A stretch of DNA of 64,000 nt from Paenibacillus polymyxa (GTDB taxonomy: Bacteria > Bacillota > Bacilli > Paenibacillales > Paenibacillaceae): the NCBI RefSeq assembly GCF_018614975.1, contig NZ_JAGGNR010000011.1, forward strand, positions 466,262-530,261. The letters are read 5' to 3'. Below the pieces are notes generated by a model. That model was not told the origin of the DNA. It saw only the letters and a list, made by a program, of their open reading frames with translations, and searched no databases. A program made the position numbers and the translations under genes. This document shows, piece after piece, positions 17,157 to 25,749 of the stretch. How positions within the stretch are numbered: the stretch's first letter is position 1; each line of letters starts with the position of its first letter.

Positions 17157-18206
17157 TTAGAAACTGGAACCGCTGGATTGCAGCACAACTTTAATGGCAT
17201 GTGAAGAGGCTTGAAGTGTGCGTCCCTGAATATCGCAGCCAAGTGTGCGGAATGCCTCTTCGTAATCCTCCAACGGGAAGGAGTGGGTGATGATTTTTTT
17301 TGCCGGAATAATCCCTTGTTCAATCATATAATGTGCGGTAGCAAATGTCCCCAGAGAATCGATGGAACCAATAATTTTCAGACTGCGGTCCACAACTTCC
17401 TTGGGATTGAATGATGTGATTCCATCTCTCAGCCCAACCAGCATCAGGTAACCTCCGCTGGCGAGCTGGGAAAGCACTTGTGTGCCCACAACACCTGTTG
17501 TATCCACGATCATATCAACCTGGTGGGTTGCGGGTGACAGTGATTCTATTGCATTTTCGAAGGAAGAATGAACCTCCCAACGATCGGGTGAAATGGAACC
17601 GGCAATGGCTAAGCGTTCTTCGGAGATGTCGACCAGACAGCCGGTGACCCCTTTGGAAGCGAGCGCGTAGCTGTACAGAATGCCAATCGGACCAGCGCCG
17701 AGGATAATTGTTCTGAAATTCGGTAGTAAATGGATCTGATTAATCCCCGTCAGCATACAGCTGAGCGGTTCCGTCAAAGTTGCTTCCTCATAGCTCACAT
17801 GATCCTTCAATTTGTACAAAAAGCGATCCTCGGTCACATAATAATCTGTAAATGTTCCGTCAGCACTCACACCTGTCTCGGTAACAGACTTGTGTGTGCA
17901 ATGATTTTGTCTGCCTGTTCTGCACATGTCACATTGTCCGCAATAGTAGGTAGGGTCGATCACAACGCGGTCGCCCGGTTGTAATGTCGTTACCGCAGAG
18001 CCAACATCAATGACTTCACCGGCAGACTCATGACCGAGGATGACAGAAGGAACCGCATGATATTTACCGCTGACGATGCCTAGATCGGTACCACATACTC
18101 CGGTTGCTCGAATACGAACCAACAGCTGATTATCTCTTGTAATTACCGGTACAGGCCGATCCTCAAGCGCCACATCCCAAGCCGATTTGTATACCAATGC
18201 AAGCAT
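17157..18206 (-). CDS. zinc-dependent alcohol/polyol dehydrogenase (GutB1-like)
   Basis: 349 residues of the medium-chain zinc dehydrogenase family. The catalytic zinc set is CGVCGTD (about residue 38), GHESAGEVIDVG (about 62) and TEPLSCM. Structural zinc cysteines are in CGQCDMCRTGRQNHC (about 92-106). The nucleotide fold is ILGAGPIGILYSYA (about 168). AAGGAGG lies before the ATG. The nearest functional groups are sorbitol/threonine dehydrogenases. It sits between a class III aminotransferase and a HAD phosphatase, an arrangement comparable to gutB1 of the Bacillus nojirimycin cluster. The substrate is inferred only. Confidence 0.85.
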   Translation of the reverse strand: MLALVYKSAWDVALEDRPVPVITRDNQLLVRIRATGVCGTDLGIVSGKYHAVPSVILGHESAGEVIDVGSAVTTLQPGDRVVIDPTYYCGQCDMCRTGRQNHCTHKSVTETGVSADGTFTDYYVTEDRFLYKLKDHVSYEEATLTEPLSCMLTGINQIHLLPNFRTIILGAGPIGILYSYALASKGVTGCLVDISEERLAIAGSISPDRWEVHSSFENAIESLSPATHQVDMIVDTTGVVGTQVLSQLASGGYLMLVGLRDGITSFNPKEVVDRSLKIIGSIDSLGTFATAHYMIEQGIIPAKKIITHSFPLEDYEEAFRTLGCDIQGRTLQASSHAIKVVLQSSGSSF

Positions 18207-18239
18207 GATATAACCTCCTTGTAATTATATAAAATATAA

Positions 18240-18475
18240 AAATAGCGATTCATCTTAAAATAGTTTTTTCAAGATACGAAAGTAATGAAGGGGACGAAAT
18301 CGATTCTGGAGAAGCGAAGCGTTCGCCTCAAAGCTTTCTGAAAGAAAGCTACTTCGGAAGCACACGCTATCAACGGATTTTTCCCTTGGGAAAGGGAAAT
18401 CAAGAAAATCCGTTGATAACAGCGATCATAAGAACGATTCGTAACCGAAACGACCACTTCGAACAGTTGCATTGA
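18240..18475. repeat. intergenic repeat-like element with nested inverted repeats
   Basis: This non-coding stretch, within one apparent operon, holds a perfect 13-base inverted pair ATCAACGGATTTT (18369-18381) and AAAATCCGTTGAT (18405-18417) with an inner palindrome TTCCCTTGGGAAAGGGAA. A second hairpin, AGCTTTCTGAAAGAAAGCT, lies upstream, next to GAAGCGAAGCGTTCGCC. Such GC-poor folded blocks recur between Paenibacillus genes, so I read it as a dispersed repeat. A 67-codon frame across it is a by-product. Confidence 0.55.
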
Positions 18476-18481
18476 AATGTT

Positions 18482-19720
18482 TTAATTAACGCTGGCGAGC
18501 ACTGAATCCAGCCGCTCTACAATCTCAACCAGTTCGTCTTCGGTTGTGGTAAGGGAAGGCCGGACCTTAACAACGTTGCCGAAGCCATATCTTGAACTTC
18601 TCAAGATCAGATGTTCATCTGTAAAAGCGCGGTCAACAATGGCATTGGTTTTTAGCGTATCGGGTTCATTACCGTCAGCTACGATCTCTAACCCCCACAT
18701 TAACCCGACACCACGAGCTTCACCGATACTTGGGTATTTCATAGCCAATTCTTGCAGCAATTCACCCAAAATTTCACCTTTGCGTTTCACGGCATCCAGA
18801 AACCCAGGCTCGGATACCACTTCCAAGGTGGATTTGGCAGCGGTTACGGAGATCAGATTGCTTCCTGAGGTGAAGGAGTGTTCGTGTTTTTCGAGCACAT
18901 TCAGCCGGGATTGCATTAATACCGCAGCAACAGGTACGCCGATTCCGCCAAGACCTTTCGCTAGGGTAATCATATCAGGCTGGATATCAAACAGTTCGCT
19001 GGCGAACATCGTTCCGGTACGACCGATTCCTGTCTGCACTTCGTCAGCAATGAGAATAATATTGTACTCATCACACAGTTTACGCAGACGTTTGAAATAT
19101 CCAGCGGGAGGGATGATATTGCCGCCATTCCCGAGTATGGGTTCGATAATCATGCAGGCGACTGAGCCGGAACTTGCATATTCTATCGCATCAGATATAG
19201 CTTCAACACATTGATAGCCGCAGTCTCCATTTGAGGATTTGAATGGGCAGCGATAACAGTATGGGGCAGGTACATGGAGAGCGTTAGCCACAGCCGAATT
19301 GGGAAAGCGTTTCCGCCGGAAGGCATTCCCCGAAATCCCGGTGGCAAATTGGGTCTGCCCATGATGGGACAGATACAGGCTGATGATGTCTGTCGATTCG
19401 GTATACTTCTGCGCAATTTTGGTTGCACATTCGTTTGCAGTTGAACCAGTGATATCCCGCATCCATCCGGCATTAATGTCGTTTGGAGCATATTCGATTA
19501 AGTGATCAAGCACTTCATTTACGTACGGTTCGGTGAAGGAGGAAGACATATGCGTCAGATTGCCGACTTGTTCCTGAATTTTGCTGACAACATGTGGGTG
19601 ATTATAGCCCAGTGACAGATTAAACGTGCCCGACACGCCATCTAGGTATTCCACACCTGAATCGTCAATCAACTTAATCCCTTTTCCGGCTATGAAGCGG
19701 TTGTTGGTTAAAGTTTGCAT
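18482..19720 (-). CDS. class III PLP-dependent aminotransferase (GabT1-like)
   Basis: 412 residues of the fold-type I, class III aminotransferase family (GABA/acetylornithine type). The start NNRFIAGKGIKLIDDSG, then GVSGTFNLSLGYNHP, is followed by DEVQTGIGRTG (Asp contacting PLP, about residue 225) and the Schiff-base Lys in TLAKGLGGIGVP (about residue 252). An insert with four Cys (CYRCPFKSSNGDCGYQC, about 154-170) is unusual and could bind metal. GGAGG precedes the ATG. The context (MFS exporter upstream, zinc dehydrogenase and phosphatase downstream) fits amino-sugar or azasugar synthesis; plain GABA use is the alternative. Confidence 0.85.
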   Translation of the reverse strand: MQTLTNNRFIAGKGIKLIDDSGVEYLDGVSGTFNLSLGYNHPHVVSKIQEQVGNLTHMSSSFTEPYVNEVLDHLIEYAPNDINAGWMRDITGSTANECATKIAQKYTESTDIISLYLSHHGQTQFATGISGNAFRRKRFPNSAVANALHVPAPYCYRCPFKSSNGDCGYQCVEAISDAIEYASSGSVACMIIEPILGNGGNIIPPAGYFKRLRKLCDEYNIILIADEVQTGIGRTGTMFASELFDIQPDMITLAKGLGGIGVPVAAVLMQSRLNVLEKHEHSFTSGSNLISVTAAKSTLEVVSEPGFLDAVKRKGEILGELLQELAMKYPSIGEARGVGLMWGLEIVADGNEPDTLKTNAIVDRAFTDEHLILRSSRYGFGNVVKVRPSLTTTEDELVEIVERLDSVLASVN

Positions 19721-19810
19721 ACGATTTCCTCCAATATAATGGTGTAATAGCTCGAATGAAGCTCAACAATCCCGGATGATGCGGGCATCACCTCCCTTAA
19801 GAAACGATGT

Positions 19811-21019
19811 TTACATTTCCTTGTTATGTTGTGAGAGAGCAACACGTACTGCATTATTTTTTACAGTCCATAGATAAGAGACCATCAATGTGAGCAGCAA
19901 GATCAGACAGAATCCGGCCAAAATCCAGATTGTATTCACGACAGGCCCTGTGCTCATACTCCATCCAGTCACATACTGCAAGATGGCACCTCCAATACCA
20001 CCTGATGCGATCAGGATACTGGTTGTCCGCTCGGTCATACCAGGAATTAGAATATTTGCATAGACCAGTGCGATACAGAACAGGCCTGACATGAACAGAC
20101 CGGTTCCGAAGATGAGCACATACGTTGCCCATTGTCCAGTTACAAATACCATAGCGACTGTGAACAAAAGCGTGCCAACCGTACTCCAGATCAGGAAAGG
20201 CATATAGTTGACGGCTTCCGCTATTTTCCCGGAGAAAAGACGACCGATGATCATCGCAATCCACAGGATGGAGACACTCAGCGATGCGACAGATTCCTGA
20301 AGGTGCAGTCGTTCTACAAGAATGGAGGGCAGGAAGTTCATCAATCCCAGTTCCAATCCCATGTAGATGAAAAAGAAGATGACGAAGATTGTCAGCAGAC
20401 CCAGATGTTTTCTCGAATATCGGGCTTTACCTGCTGCATGTGCCACTGTATTCTCGCCAGCCTGTTCCAGATATAGTGCGGCTGAACGGGGCATGGTGAT
20501 CCACAGCAGCATGAGAACCAGTGACAACACGGCCACTGTGTAAAAAGTAAGATACCACAGATCCATCCAGATAAATAAAGCAGCGACAGCGGGGATGAGA
20601 AGTGCTCCAAGAGCAAAGAAGACATCCAGCTTGGACATGGCGACCGCTTTTTGATTCTCAGTGAATTCGATCGTAAATGCACCTACAGAGGGTTCAATGA
20701 TACCTGAGCCGAAGCCTATGAGAATGGTAAGTAGAAGAACGACAGTCCAGGAAGGCAAAAATCCGAGAACAGCATAAGCAGCTACAATGCAGACAAGCGC
20801 AATCAGCAGCATGGATTTTCTTCCGATGCGGGCAGTCATTGAAGGAGCGACAAGCACCCCTACAAGAAAACCGAGGAACTGCAAAAAGAGTAAAAAGCCG
20901 CCATCACTGTAACCGCGCCCATAGTGTGACAACACCACGGGTAAAAGAGCCCCCATTACTACGCTGGTTATGCCGATTAATAGATAAAAACCGCAGCTTA
21001 AAGCGAAAATTCGTCTCAT
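19811..21019 (-). CDS. MFS transporter
   Basis: 402 residues with about 12 membrane helices. The signatures MTARIGRKSMLL (loop 2-3, about residues 60-71) and GFGSGIIEPSVGAF are typical of MFS proteins related to FucP/sugar and drug porters. AGGAGG precedes the ATG. It is the first gene of the minus-strand cluster and is 90 bases from the aminotransferase, so it may export the cluster's product or import its substrate. Direction cannot be told from sequence. Confidence 0.85.
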   Translation of the reverse strand: MRRIFALSCGFYLLIGITSVVMGALLPVVLSHYGRGYSDGGFLLFLQFLGFLVGVLVAPSMTARIGRKSMLLIALVCIVAAYAVLGFLPSWTVVLLLTILIGFGSGIIEPSVGAFTIEFTENQKAVAMSKLDVFFALGALLIPAVAALFIWMDLWYLTFYTVAVLSLVLMLLWITMPRSAALYLEQAGENTVAHAAGKARYSRKHLGLLTIFVIFFFIYMGLELGLMNFLPSILVERLHLQESVASLSVSILWIAMIIGRLFSGKIAEAVNYMPFLIWSTVGTLLFTVAMVFVTGQWATYVLIFGTGLFMSGLFCIALVYANILIPGMTERTTSILIASGGIGGAILQYVTGWSMSTGPVVNTIWILAGFCLILLLTLMVSYLWTVKNNAVRVALSQHNKEM

Positions 21020-21361
21020 CCGTTAGCCTCCTGAGGTGGATATAAATTTAATATTATGTAATAAATGTATCTTTCGTATATAACTTATACCATAATCATG
21101 AAATTGTACATGCTTTTTATTGTAAAATAATGTTATATTTTGGCGAATAAATCAAGTTTATCGAATCGTGTTATCCTAAATTGATTTTGTGTCGAAAGGA
21201 TAGATATGATCAAATCAATATGACCTTTTAACAATGTTTGGCATGTGTATTGATCAGGAATTGTAAAATGTGCATAATAAAAAACGTTCCCTGTCTGAGT
21301 AGACGGGAAACGTTCTGATTAGCCGTTCTATATGATGACACCTGACCTCAACATATCACCA
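21020..21361. other. intergenic region, promoter side of the MFS operon plus a terminator
   Basis: The part next to 21019 should carry the promoter of the minus-strand cluster; it is AT-rich with no clear -35/-10 pair that I would call. The left part holds nothing recognisable. The terminator of the gene at 21362-21994 lies at 21279-21318. Confidence 0.4.
21279..21318 (-). terminator. terminator of the DUF1963-like gene
   Basis: On the minus strand AACGTTTCCCGTCT pairs with AGACAGGGAACGTT and is followed by TTTTTTATT. Confidence 0.8.
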
Positions 21362-21994
21362 TTAAGCAGTCTGTACAAAGAAAATTCCATCGAATGGTGC
21401 GTGAGCAGACGCGGGACCTCTTCGCAAAAATAAATAACCGTTTGCATCGGGAAGACCCAATATATCCCGATAAGGTTCAGGAAAATCTCCGGAATATATT
21501 TGACACACCAGTTGATGTTCCTCTAGCAAATGGTCAATCCCTTTCACACCGTTTGGTAAAGTGGGAGAGAAAAATGAAAATGCAGGAAACTCCTGATCGT
21601 GAAGCTCCATTTCAATCAAACGTATGCCGCTTAATGGAATGGGTGGAACGGGACATACGGAAGTGAGTGGATTCGAAGATACCGACACATAAGTGCATCC
21701 GGCGAGAATATTCTCGCTCCATTCCAGCTCATCTCCGGTATAGGTTACCTGATCCAGAAAATATTCTGAGGCGGAGTAGGTCGAGAAGACCGAGATATAT
21801 TTGTTTTGTGGCAAAGAAGGGATATGAACCTGCTGTGAAAATGTATTGCAATTGATGGAGAACAGATGTAATAAAGGCTGCCCCTCAGGATTGAGCGGCC
21901 AGTCGCAAACGTATGCCATTTCTCCACCAATCCACATGCCAGAGTCTTGGTTTGGATCATCGGGGTCAATTGTAAATCGAGTAACTTTGTACAT
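21362..21994 (-). CDS. DUF1963/YwqG-like protein
   Basis: A 210-residue soluble protein. The segment MAYVCDWPLNPEGQPLLHLF (about 26-45) resembles the YwqG/DUF1963 region where a proline-rich loop is followed by GQPL..LAQIN. The C-terminal half has IYSGDFPEPYRDILGLPDANG. The role of the family is unknown. AAAGGAG lies 8 bases before the ATG. It is monocistronic with its own terminator. Family assignment is moderate. Confidence 0.55.
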   Translation of the reverse strand: MYKVTRFTIDPDDPNQDSGMWIGGEMAYVCDWPLNPEGQPLLHLFSINCNTFSQQVHIPSLPQNKYISVFSTYSASEYFLDQVTYTGDELEWSENILAGCTYVSVSSNPLTSVCPVPPIPLSGIRLIEMELHDQEFPAFSFFSPTLPNGVKGIDHLLEEHQLVCQIYSGDFPEPYRDILGLPDANGYLFLRRGPASAHAPFDGIFFVQTA

Positions 21995-22198
21995 GAGAGA
22001 CTCCTTTCAAAGTGTATTTTGGCTTTCCTATATACCGTTGTATGTGTTTTCATATAACCAATCATTGCTTCGTTTCAGTATAAATGAGATGATGTGGAAT
22101 GAAAATCAGTACAAGGTACTAACTCTTATATGAAGTAAATGAATGTATCATTAAATCAATGAACCAGCAGATATATTACAGATGAGAAGCGGTGACAC

Positions 22199-22894
22199 AT
22201 GTTAATTAACAAATACATAAGTGAAAAGGGATTCTGCTCCCGCAGGGAAACGAACCGTTTAATTGCAGCTGGACGTATAACGATCAATGGCAGGATATGT
22301 GAAAAAGGGGAGGATGTTGAACCTCATGATGTGGTACTCATTGATGGGAAGGAGATTCCTCGTAATGACAGCGAACCTGTCTACATTGCTCTGAACAAAC
22401 CCATCGGTATTGTCTGCACAGCAGCAGAACATGTGGAGGGGAACATTATTCAATATATGAATTATCCTTCTCGCATATTTGCGATAGGCAGGCTGGATAA
22501 GGCATCTGAGGGGTTGATTCTGCTTACGAATGACGGAGGCATTGTGAACAAGATGATGCGTTCGGAGCATAATCATGATAAAGAATATGTAGTGACTGTA
22601 GACAAACCCATAACCGACGAATTTGTAAAGTCCATGTCTGATGGCGTTGAAATTCTGGATGTGGTGACCAAGCCCTGCGAAGTGTATAGGCAAAGTGACA
22701 ATGTATTTCGTATTATTCTGACACAGGGTCTCAACCTGCAGATCCGCAGAATGTGCAAAGCTTTGGGGTATCGAGTCCTGAAGCTGGAGCGCGTGCGAAT
22801 TATGAATATTACGCTGGATCAACTGGAGCGGGGGCAATGGCGTCATCTGGAGCAAGATGAACTGGAGATTCTGATGTCTCAATTAAATTATTAG
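22199..22894 (+). CDS. rluF: rRNA pseudouridine synthase, RluF type
   Basis: 231 residues. An N-terminal S4 RNA-binding domain (MLINKYISEKGFCSRRETNR, residues 1-60) is followed by an RsuA/RluB/RluF catalytic domain. The catalytic Asp is in FAIGRLDKASEGLILLTND (about residue 100), and the C-terminal QGLNLQIRRMCKALGYRV (about 180) is the family's KLL/QIRRM block. The RluF group modifies 23S rRNA near position 2604. The ribosome site is weak (GAGAAG). It is followed convergently by an EamA transporter. Confidence 0.85.
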   Translation: MLINKYISEKGFCSRRETNRLIAAGRITINGRICEKGEDVEPHDVVLIDGKEIPRNDSEPVYIALNKPIGIVCTAAEHVEGNIIQYMNYPSRIFAIGRLDKASEGLILLTNDGGIVNKMMRSEHNHDKEYVVTVDKPITDEFVKSMSDGVEILDVVTKPCEVYRQSDNVFRIILTQGLNLQIRRMCKALGYRVLKLERVRIMNITLDQLERGQWRHLEQDELEILMSQLNY

Positions 22895-22912
22895 TAAAAA
22901 ATGAAGCAAACA

Positions 22913-23842
22913 CTAACCCCTATGCAGATTAGTGTTTTTGTTGTTAAGCTTGTGTCCTTTTCGCTCTGAAATGTAAGAGCCAAATAGGGTTAAGAACGCC
23001 CCGAGTATGATCACCCAGGTTATCCGTTCCTGAAGAATTAGTGCAGATGACACGACAGTAATGACAGGCACCAGATAGATGTAGACACTCGTTTTGATAG
23101 CTCCGAGAAGATTCACGGCCCGGTTCCAGGTCACGAAACATAACGCGGAGGCACCTACACCGAGGTATAGAAAATTGGAAAGATTGGTCACACTCGTGAA
23201 GCGCCCGAGATCCCAATGGAATTCAAACAGGAACAGAGCTGGCAGCATGAAGATCAGGCCATAGAAGAATACTCTGCGGGTCGCACCAATGGTGTGATAG
23301 GAAAGCTGGCCAATTTTCCGCATTAACACAGAATAAATCGCCCATACCGCAGGTGCTATGAAAGCAAGCAGATCACCTACCGGATTCAGTTGCAGAATGA
23401 AACTGCCGTTCAGTGCGATGAGAAGGATGCCGCTCAAGGCAATCCCAAATCCGATAATGAAGCGGGGAGTTAACTTCTCACCATCCAGGAAGAAGTGTGC
23501 GAGCACGGCAGTGAAGAACGGGGCAATGGAGACAATTACACCCACGTTGGATGCTGTTGTGTACACCAGAGCAATATTTTCAATAAGAAAATATAATGTC
23601 ACCCCACATAGTCCTGCGCCGATAAATAACAACTCTTCTCTGAATGAGGTGATCCGCAGTGAACGTGGATAGATCAATAACAGTACCAAATACCCCATCA
23701 GGAAACGAAAAAATAAAATTTCTACAGGAGTGAAATCAATCAGCAGAACCTTCGTGGAGACAAAGGTAGTTCCCCAGATCAGTATAGTAAATAAAGCGAG
23801 CAAATGTCCGGTAGTGGCATTGGTGTTATGATGACTCGTCAT
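22913..23842 (-). CDS. EamA/DMT family transporter
   Basis: 309 residues with ten predicted helices in two EamA repeats (about 10-140 and 155-295); [20 protein letters not shown] at the start is typical of drug/metabolite exporters. The start overlaps the stop of the AraC regulator by ATGA, so the two are translationally coupled and the regulator probably controls this exporter. The substrate is unknown. Confidence 0.85.
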   Translation of the reverse strand: MTSHHNTNATTGHLLALFTILIWGTTFVSTKVLLIDFTPVEILFFRFLMGYLVLLLIYPRSLRITSFREELLFIGAGLCGVTLYFLIENIALVYTTASNVGVIVSIAPFFTAVLAHFFLDGEKLTPRFIIGFGIALSGILLIALNGSFILQLNPVGDLLAFIAPAVWAIYSVLMRKIGQLSYHTIGATRRVFFYGLIFMLPALFLFEFHWDLGRFTSVTNLSNFLYLGVGASALCFVTWNRAVNLLGAIKTSVYIYLVPVITVVSSALILQERITWVIILGAFLTLFGSYISERKGHKLNNKNTNLHRG

Positions 23843-24690
23843 ACGAGGTTATCGATGGTTCGTTTCAACTCCGTATCATGGTTGAAGATACGTCTGTATT
23901 GCTTCGGCGTCAGGCCGATCAGTTTTTTGAAAAAATTCGTGAAATGGCTTTGGTCACTGAATCCTGTCTGTGCGGCTACTTCAATCGGAAGCAGGCCTTG
24001 TTCCAGAAGACGTTTGGCTTGATTAATGCGAATCGTTTCCAGGTAACGGTAAGGTGATATCCCTTTCTGGCGAGTGAATAAACGCAGCAGGTGGTATTTA
24101 CTCATCTCCGTCAAGTCGGCTATCTCGTTCAGCGAGATGCTCTCCATGTAATGAGCTTCTATGTAGTCACATATGCGTCTGATCTCAGCAGTAACATCCT
24201 GTGTGGAAACAGGTGGTTCAGCATCCGAATAATCTCGCAGCAATTGATCCAGTAGTAAGAGTAACAATTCTTCTTTGCAAAAATCGGATTGCTCTTCCAG
24301 AATCATCTGATGCAGCTCGTGCAGAGAATCCACAAGTTCACTTTGGTAGAGAACGGGGGATGTAAACCGTGGCATGTAAGCTTGTCCAGTAATCTCTCTC
24401 ACATACTCTCGCATAACCTCAGGCTGGACGTTGATACAGCGATAATCGAGGGTTCTTCCATCGACCTGTTCGCAGGCATGAGGATCATGTGGATTAAAAA
24501 CAATCATGTCACCACTATTCAGAATGTATTCTTCGTTGTTGCAGACGAGGTGTCGCTTGCCTTGCTCAATGAATCCAATGACGTAATAGTCATGAAAATG
24601 ATTGGGAAACTTTTGCATAATGCCTTCAAATTGATAAGCTTCTAGCTGTAGATCGGTATCAAATACCACAGTCCGGACTTCCCGAGTCAT
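23839..24690 (-). CDS. AraC family transcriptional regulator
   Basis: A 283-residue regulator with an N-terminal cupin (about 20-150; [20 protein letters not shown], then [14 protein letters not shown]) and two C-terminal HTH motifs (about 185-275; [19 protein letters not shown] and [18 protein letters not shown]). AAAGAAGG precedes the ATG. It is coupled to the EamA exporter by a four-base overlap. It probably senses a small molecule and activates its downstream partner. Confidence 0.9.
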   Translation of the reverse strand: MTREVRTVVFDTDLQLEAYQFEGIMQKFPNHFHDYYVIGFIEQGKRHLVCNNEEYILNSGDMIVFNPHDPHACEQVDGRTLDYRCINVQPEVMREYVREITGQAYMPRFTSPVLYQSELVDSLHELHQMILEEQSDFCKEELLLLLLDQLLRDYSDAEPPVSTQDVTAEIRRICDYIEAHYMESISLNEIADLTEMSKYHLLRLFTRQKGISPYRYLETIRINQAKRLLEQGLLPIEVAAQTGFSDQSHFTNFFKKLIGLTPKQYRRIFNHDTELKRTIDNLV

Positions 24691-24910
24691 GATGCACCTT
24701 CTTTCTGGTATGTTAAGGTCAGTATAGGTTGTAAAGAAGGAATTTTCTTGAACGATATTGCTATTGCTCGAAGTGTTTGAACGGACAGATATCCCTAAAA
24801 AAATTCCCGAAGTCCCGGAGGGAAAGGAGCCCTTTGCTTAGTATAGTTGATTCATGAGTTCAAGCCTATAAGTTGCTTATATCGCTTCATGAGTTCGCCC
24901 GTACCTGGAT

Positions 24911-25236
24911 GTGTTGTTTTATCTGCTCCAACTTCAGCATTTTCAGGATAAATATGCACTGCTTGAAGCCTTGTTATCGGATGCTTGTATGGAATATGTA
25001 ACGAAAAGGGTGAACCCGGATGCCCGGTTATCAGCCGAAACCATACAGCAGCTTATATTTTCATTATGTGATTATTACGTCTCTCGAGTAATGGATGCAT
25101 CAAAAAATATCAGACAGTTACACCAATTATTGAACAAAACATCAAGACACAGCTGGAGCAATTCCTTCTTGAATTAATGAGCAAAGTAGCGGAGGATGTA
25201 GATCTCAAAACGCTGAAAATTACTGCAACCCTTTAA
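24911..25236 (+). pseudogene. TetR-family regulator remnant
   Basis: The frame from 24911 gives FQDKYALLEALLSDACMEYV and SAETIQQLIFSLCDYYVSRV, which resemble a TetR ligand domain. Around 25115-25125 the frame must shift to give PIIEQNIKTQLEQFLLELM, which continues the same domain to a stop at 25236. The DNA-binding HTH is absent upstream. It is a decayed gene; the match is from memory and the original target is unknown. Confidence 0.5.
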
Positions 25237-25749
25237 CGAAATTGCATTACTATTTGAATGGATAATGTGGGCAACGTCATGATGAAGTTGGAACCGGGAT
25301 ATACGGGATTAGTAATCACTTGATTAATACAGATTGGCCGAAGGTGAAACGTGGAAAAGAAGGGCTGGAGAAAATCATCCATGGGGAGGACGACGAAGAT
25401 ACCCTGACATAACAAATATTAGGTTTGCTGCAAATGGCAGATCCTTCAGTGGATGAACTTTTGCCTCATACAGGTATGAATCACTGAATTTAAATTCCAC
25501 GTTTATGTTTCATTGCTTCTGAGTGTAAAAGAATTATTTAAATATTCTGTGTAAACTAATATAACACGACATAAACGGTTTGAGAGCCCCTTTTGTACAA
25601 CACGCCCAATTTAAGTTAGGCTCTTTATCTCTTATCACAATTCTATGTTATGAATCATGGAACTTCCCTGAATAGTTTATATAATGTGAATCAACATAAC
25701 ATGATTTTGCAGCGGTTCGGTTGATTCTAATTTCAGGGGGCAACGTGGA
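25237..25749. other. long leader before the xanthine permease, with possible regulatory hairpins
   Basis: The first 200 bases contain coding-like scraps of no certain identity (for example a frame with GNVMMKLEPGYTGLVIT). The last 200 bases form a leader. AGAGCC (about 25582) can pair with GGCTCT (about 25618), and GAATCAAC (25688-25695) pairs exactly with GTTGATTC (25720-25727) just before the ribosome site. I looked for a purine riboswitch core here and did not find one. Confidence 0.4.

Noticed and set aside
18269..18472. 67-codon minus-strand frame between the aminotransferase and the dehydrogenase
   Set aside because: It is a translation of the inverted-repeat element, has no ribosome site, and its composition is not protein-like.
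21394..21666. 90-codon plus-strand frame opposite the DUF1963-like gene
   Set aside because: There is no ribosome site, and the minus-strand gene has a good one plus its own terminator.
25550..25749. Purine riboswitch before the xanthine permease
   Set aside because: The conserved core of the aptamer (TATAA and TCTACC-type loops) could not be found.
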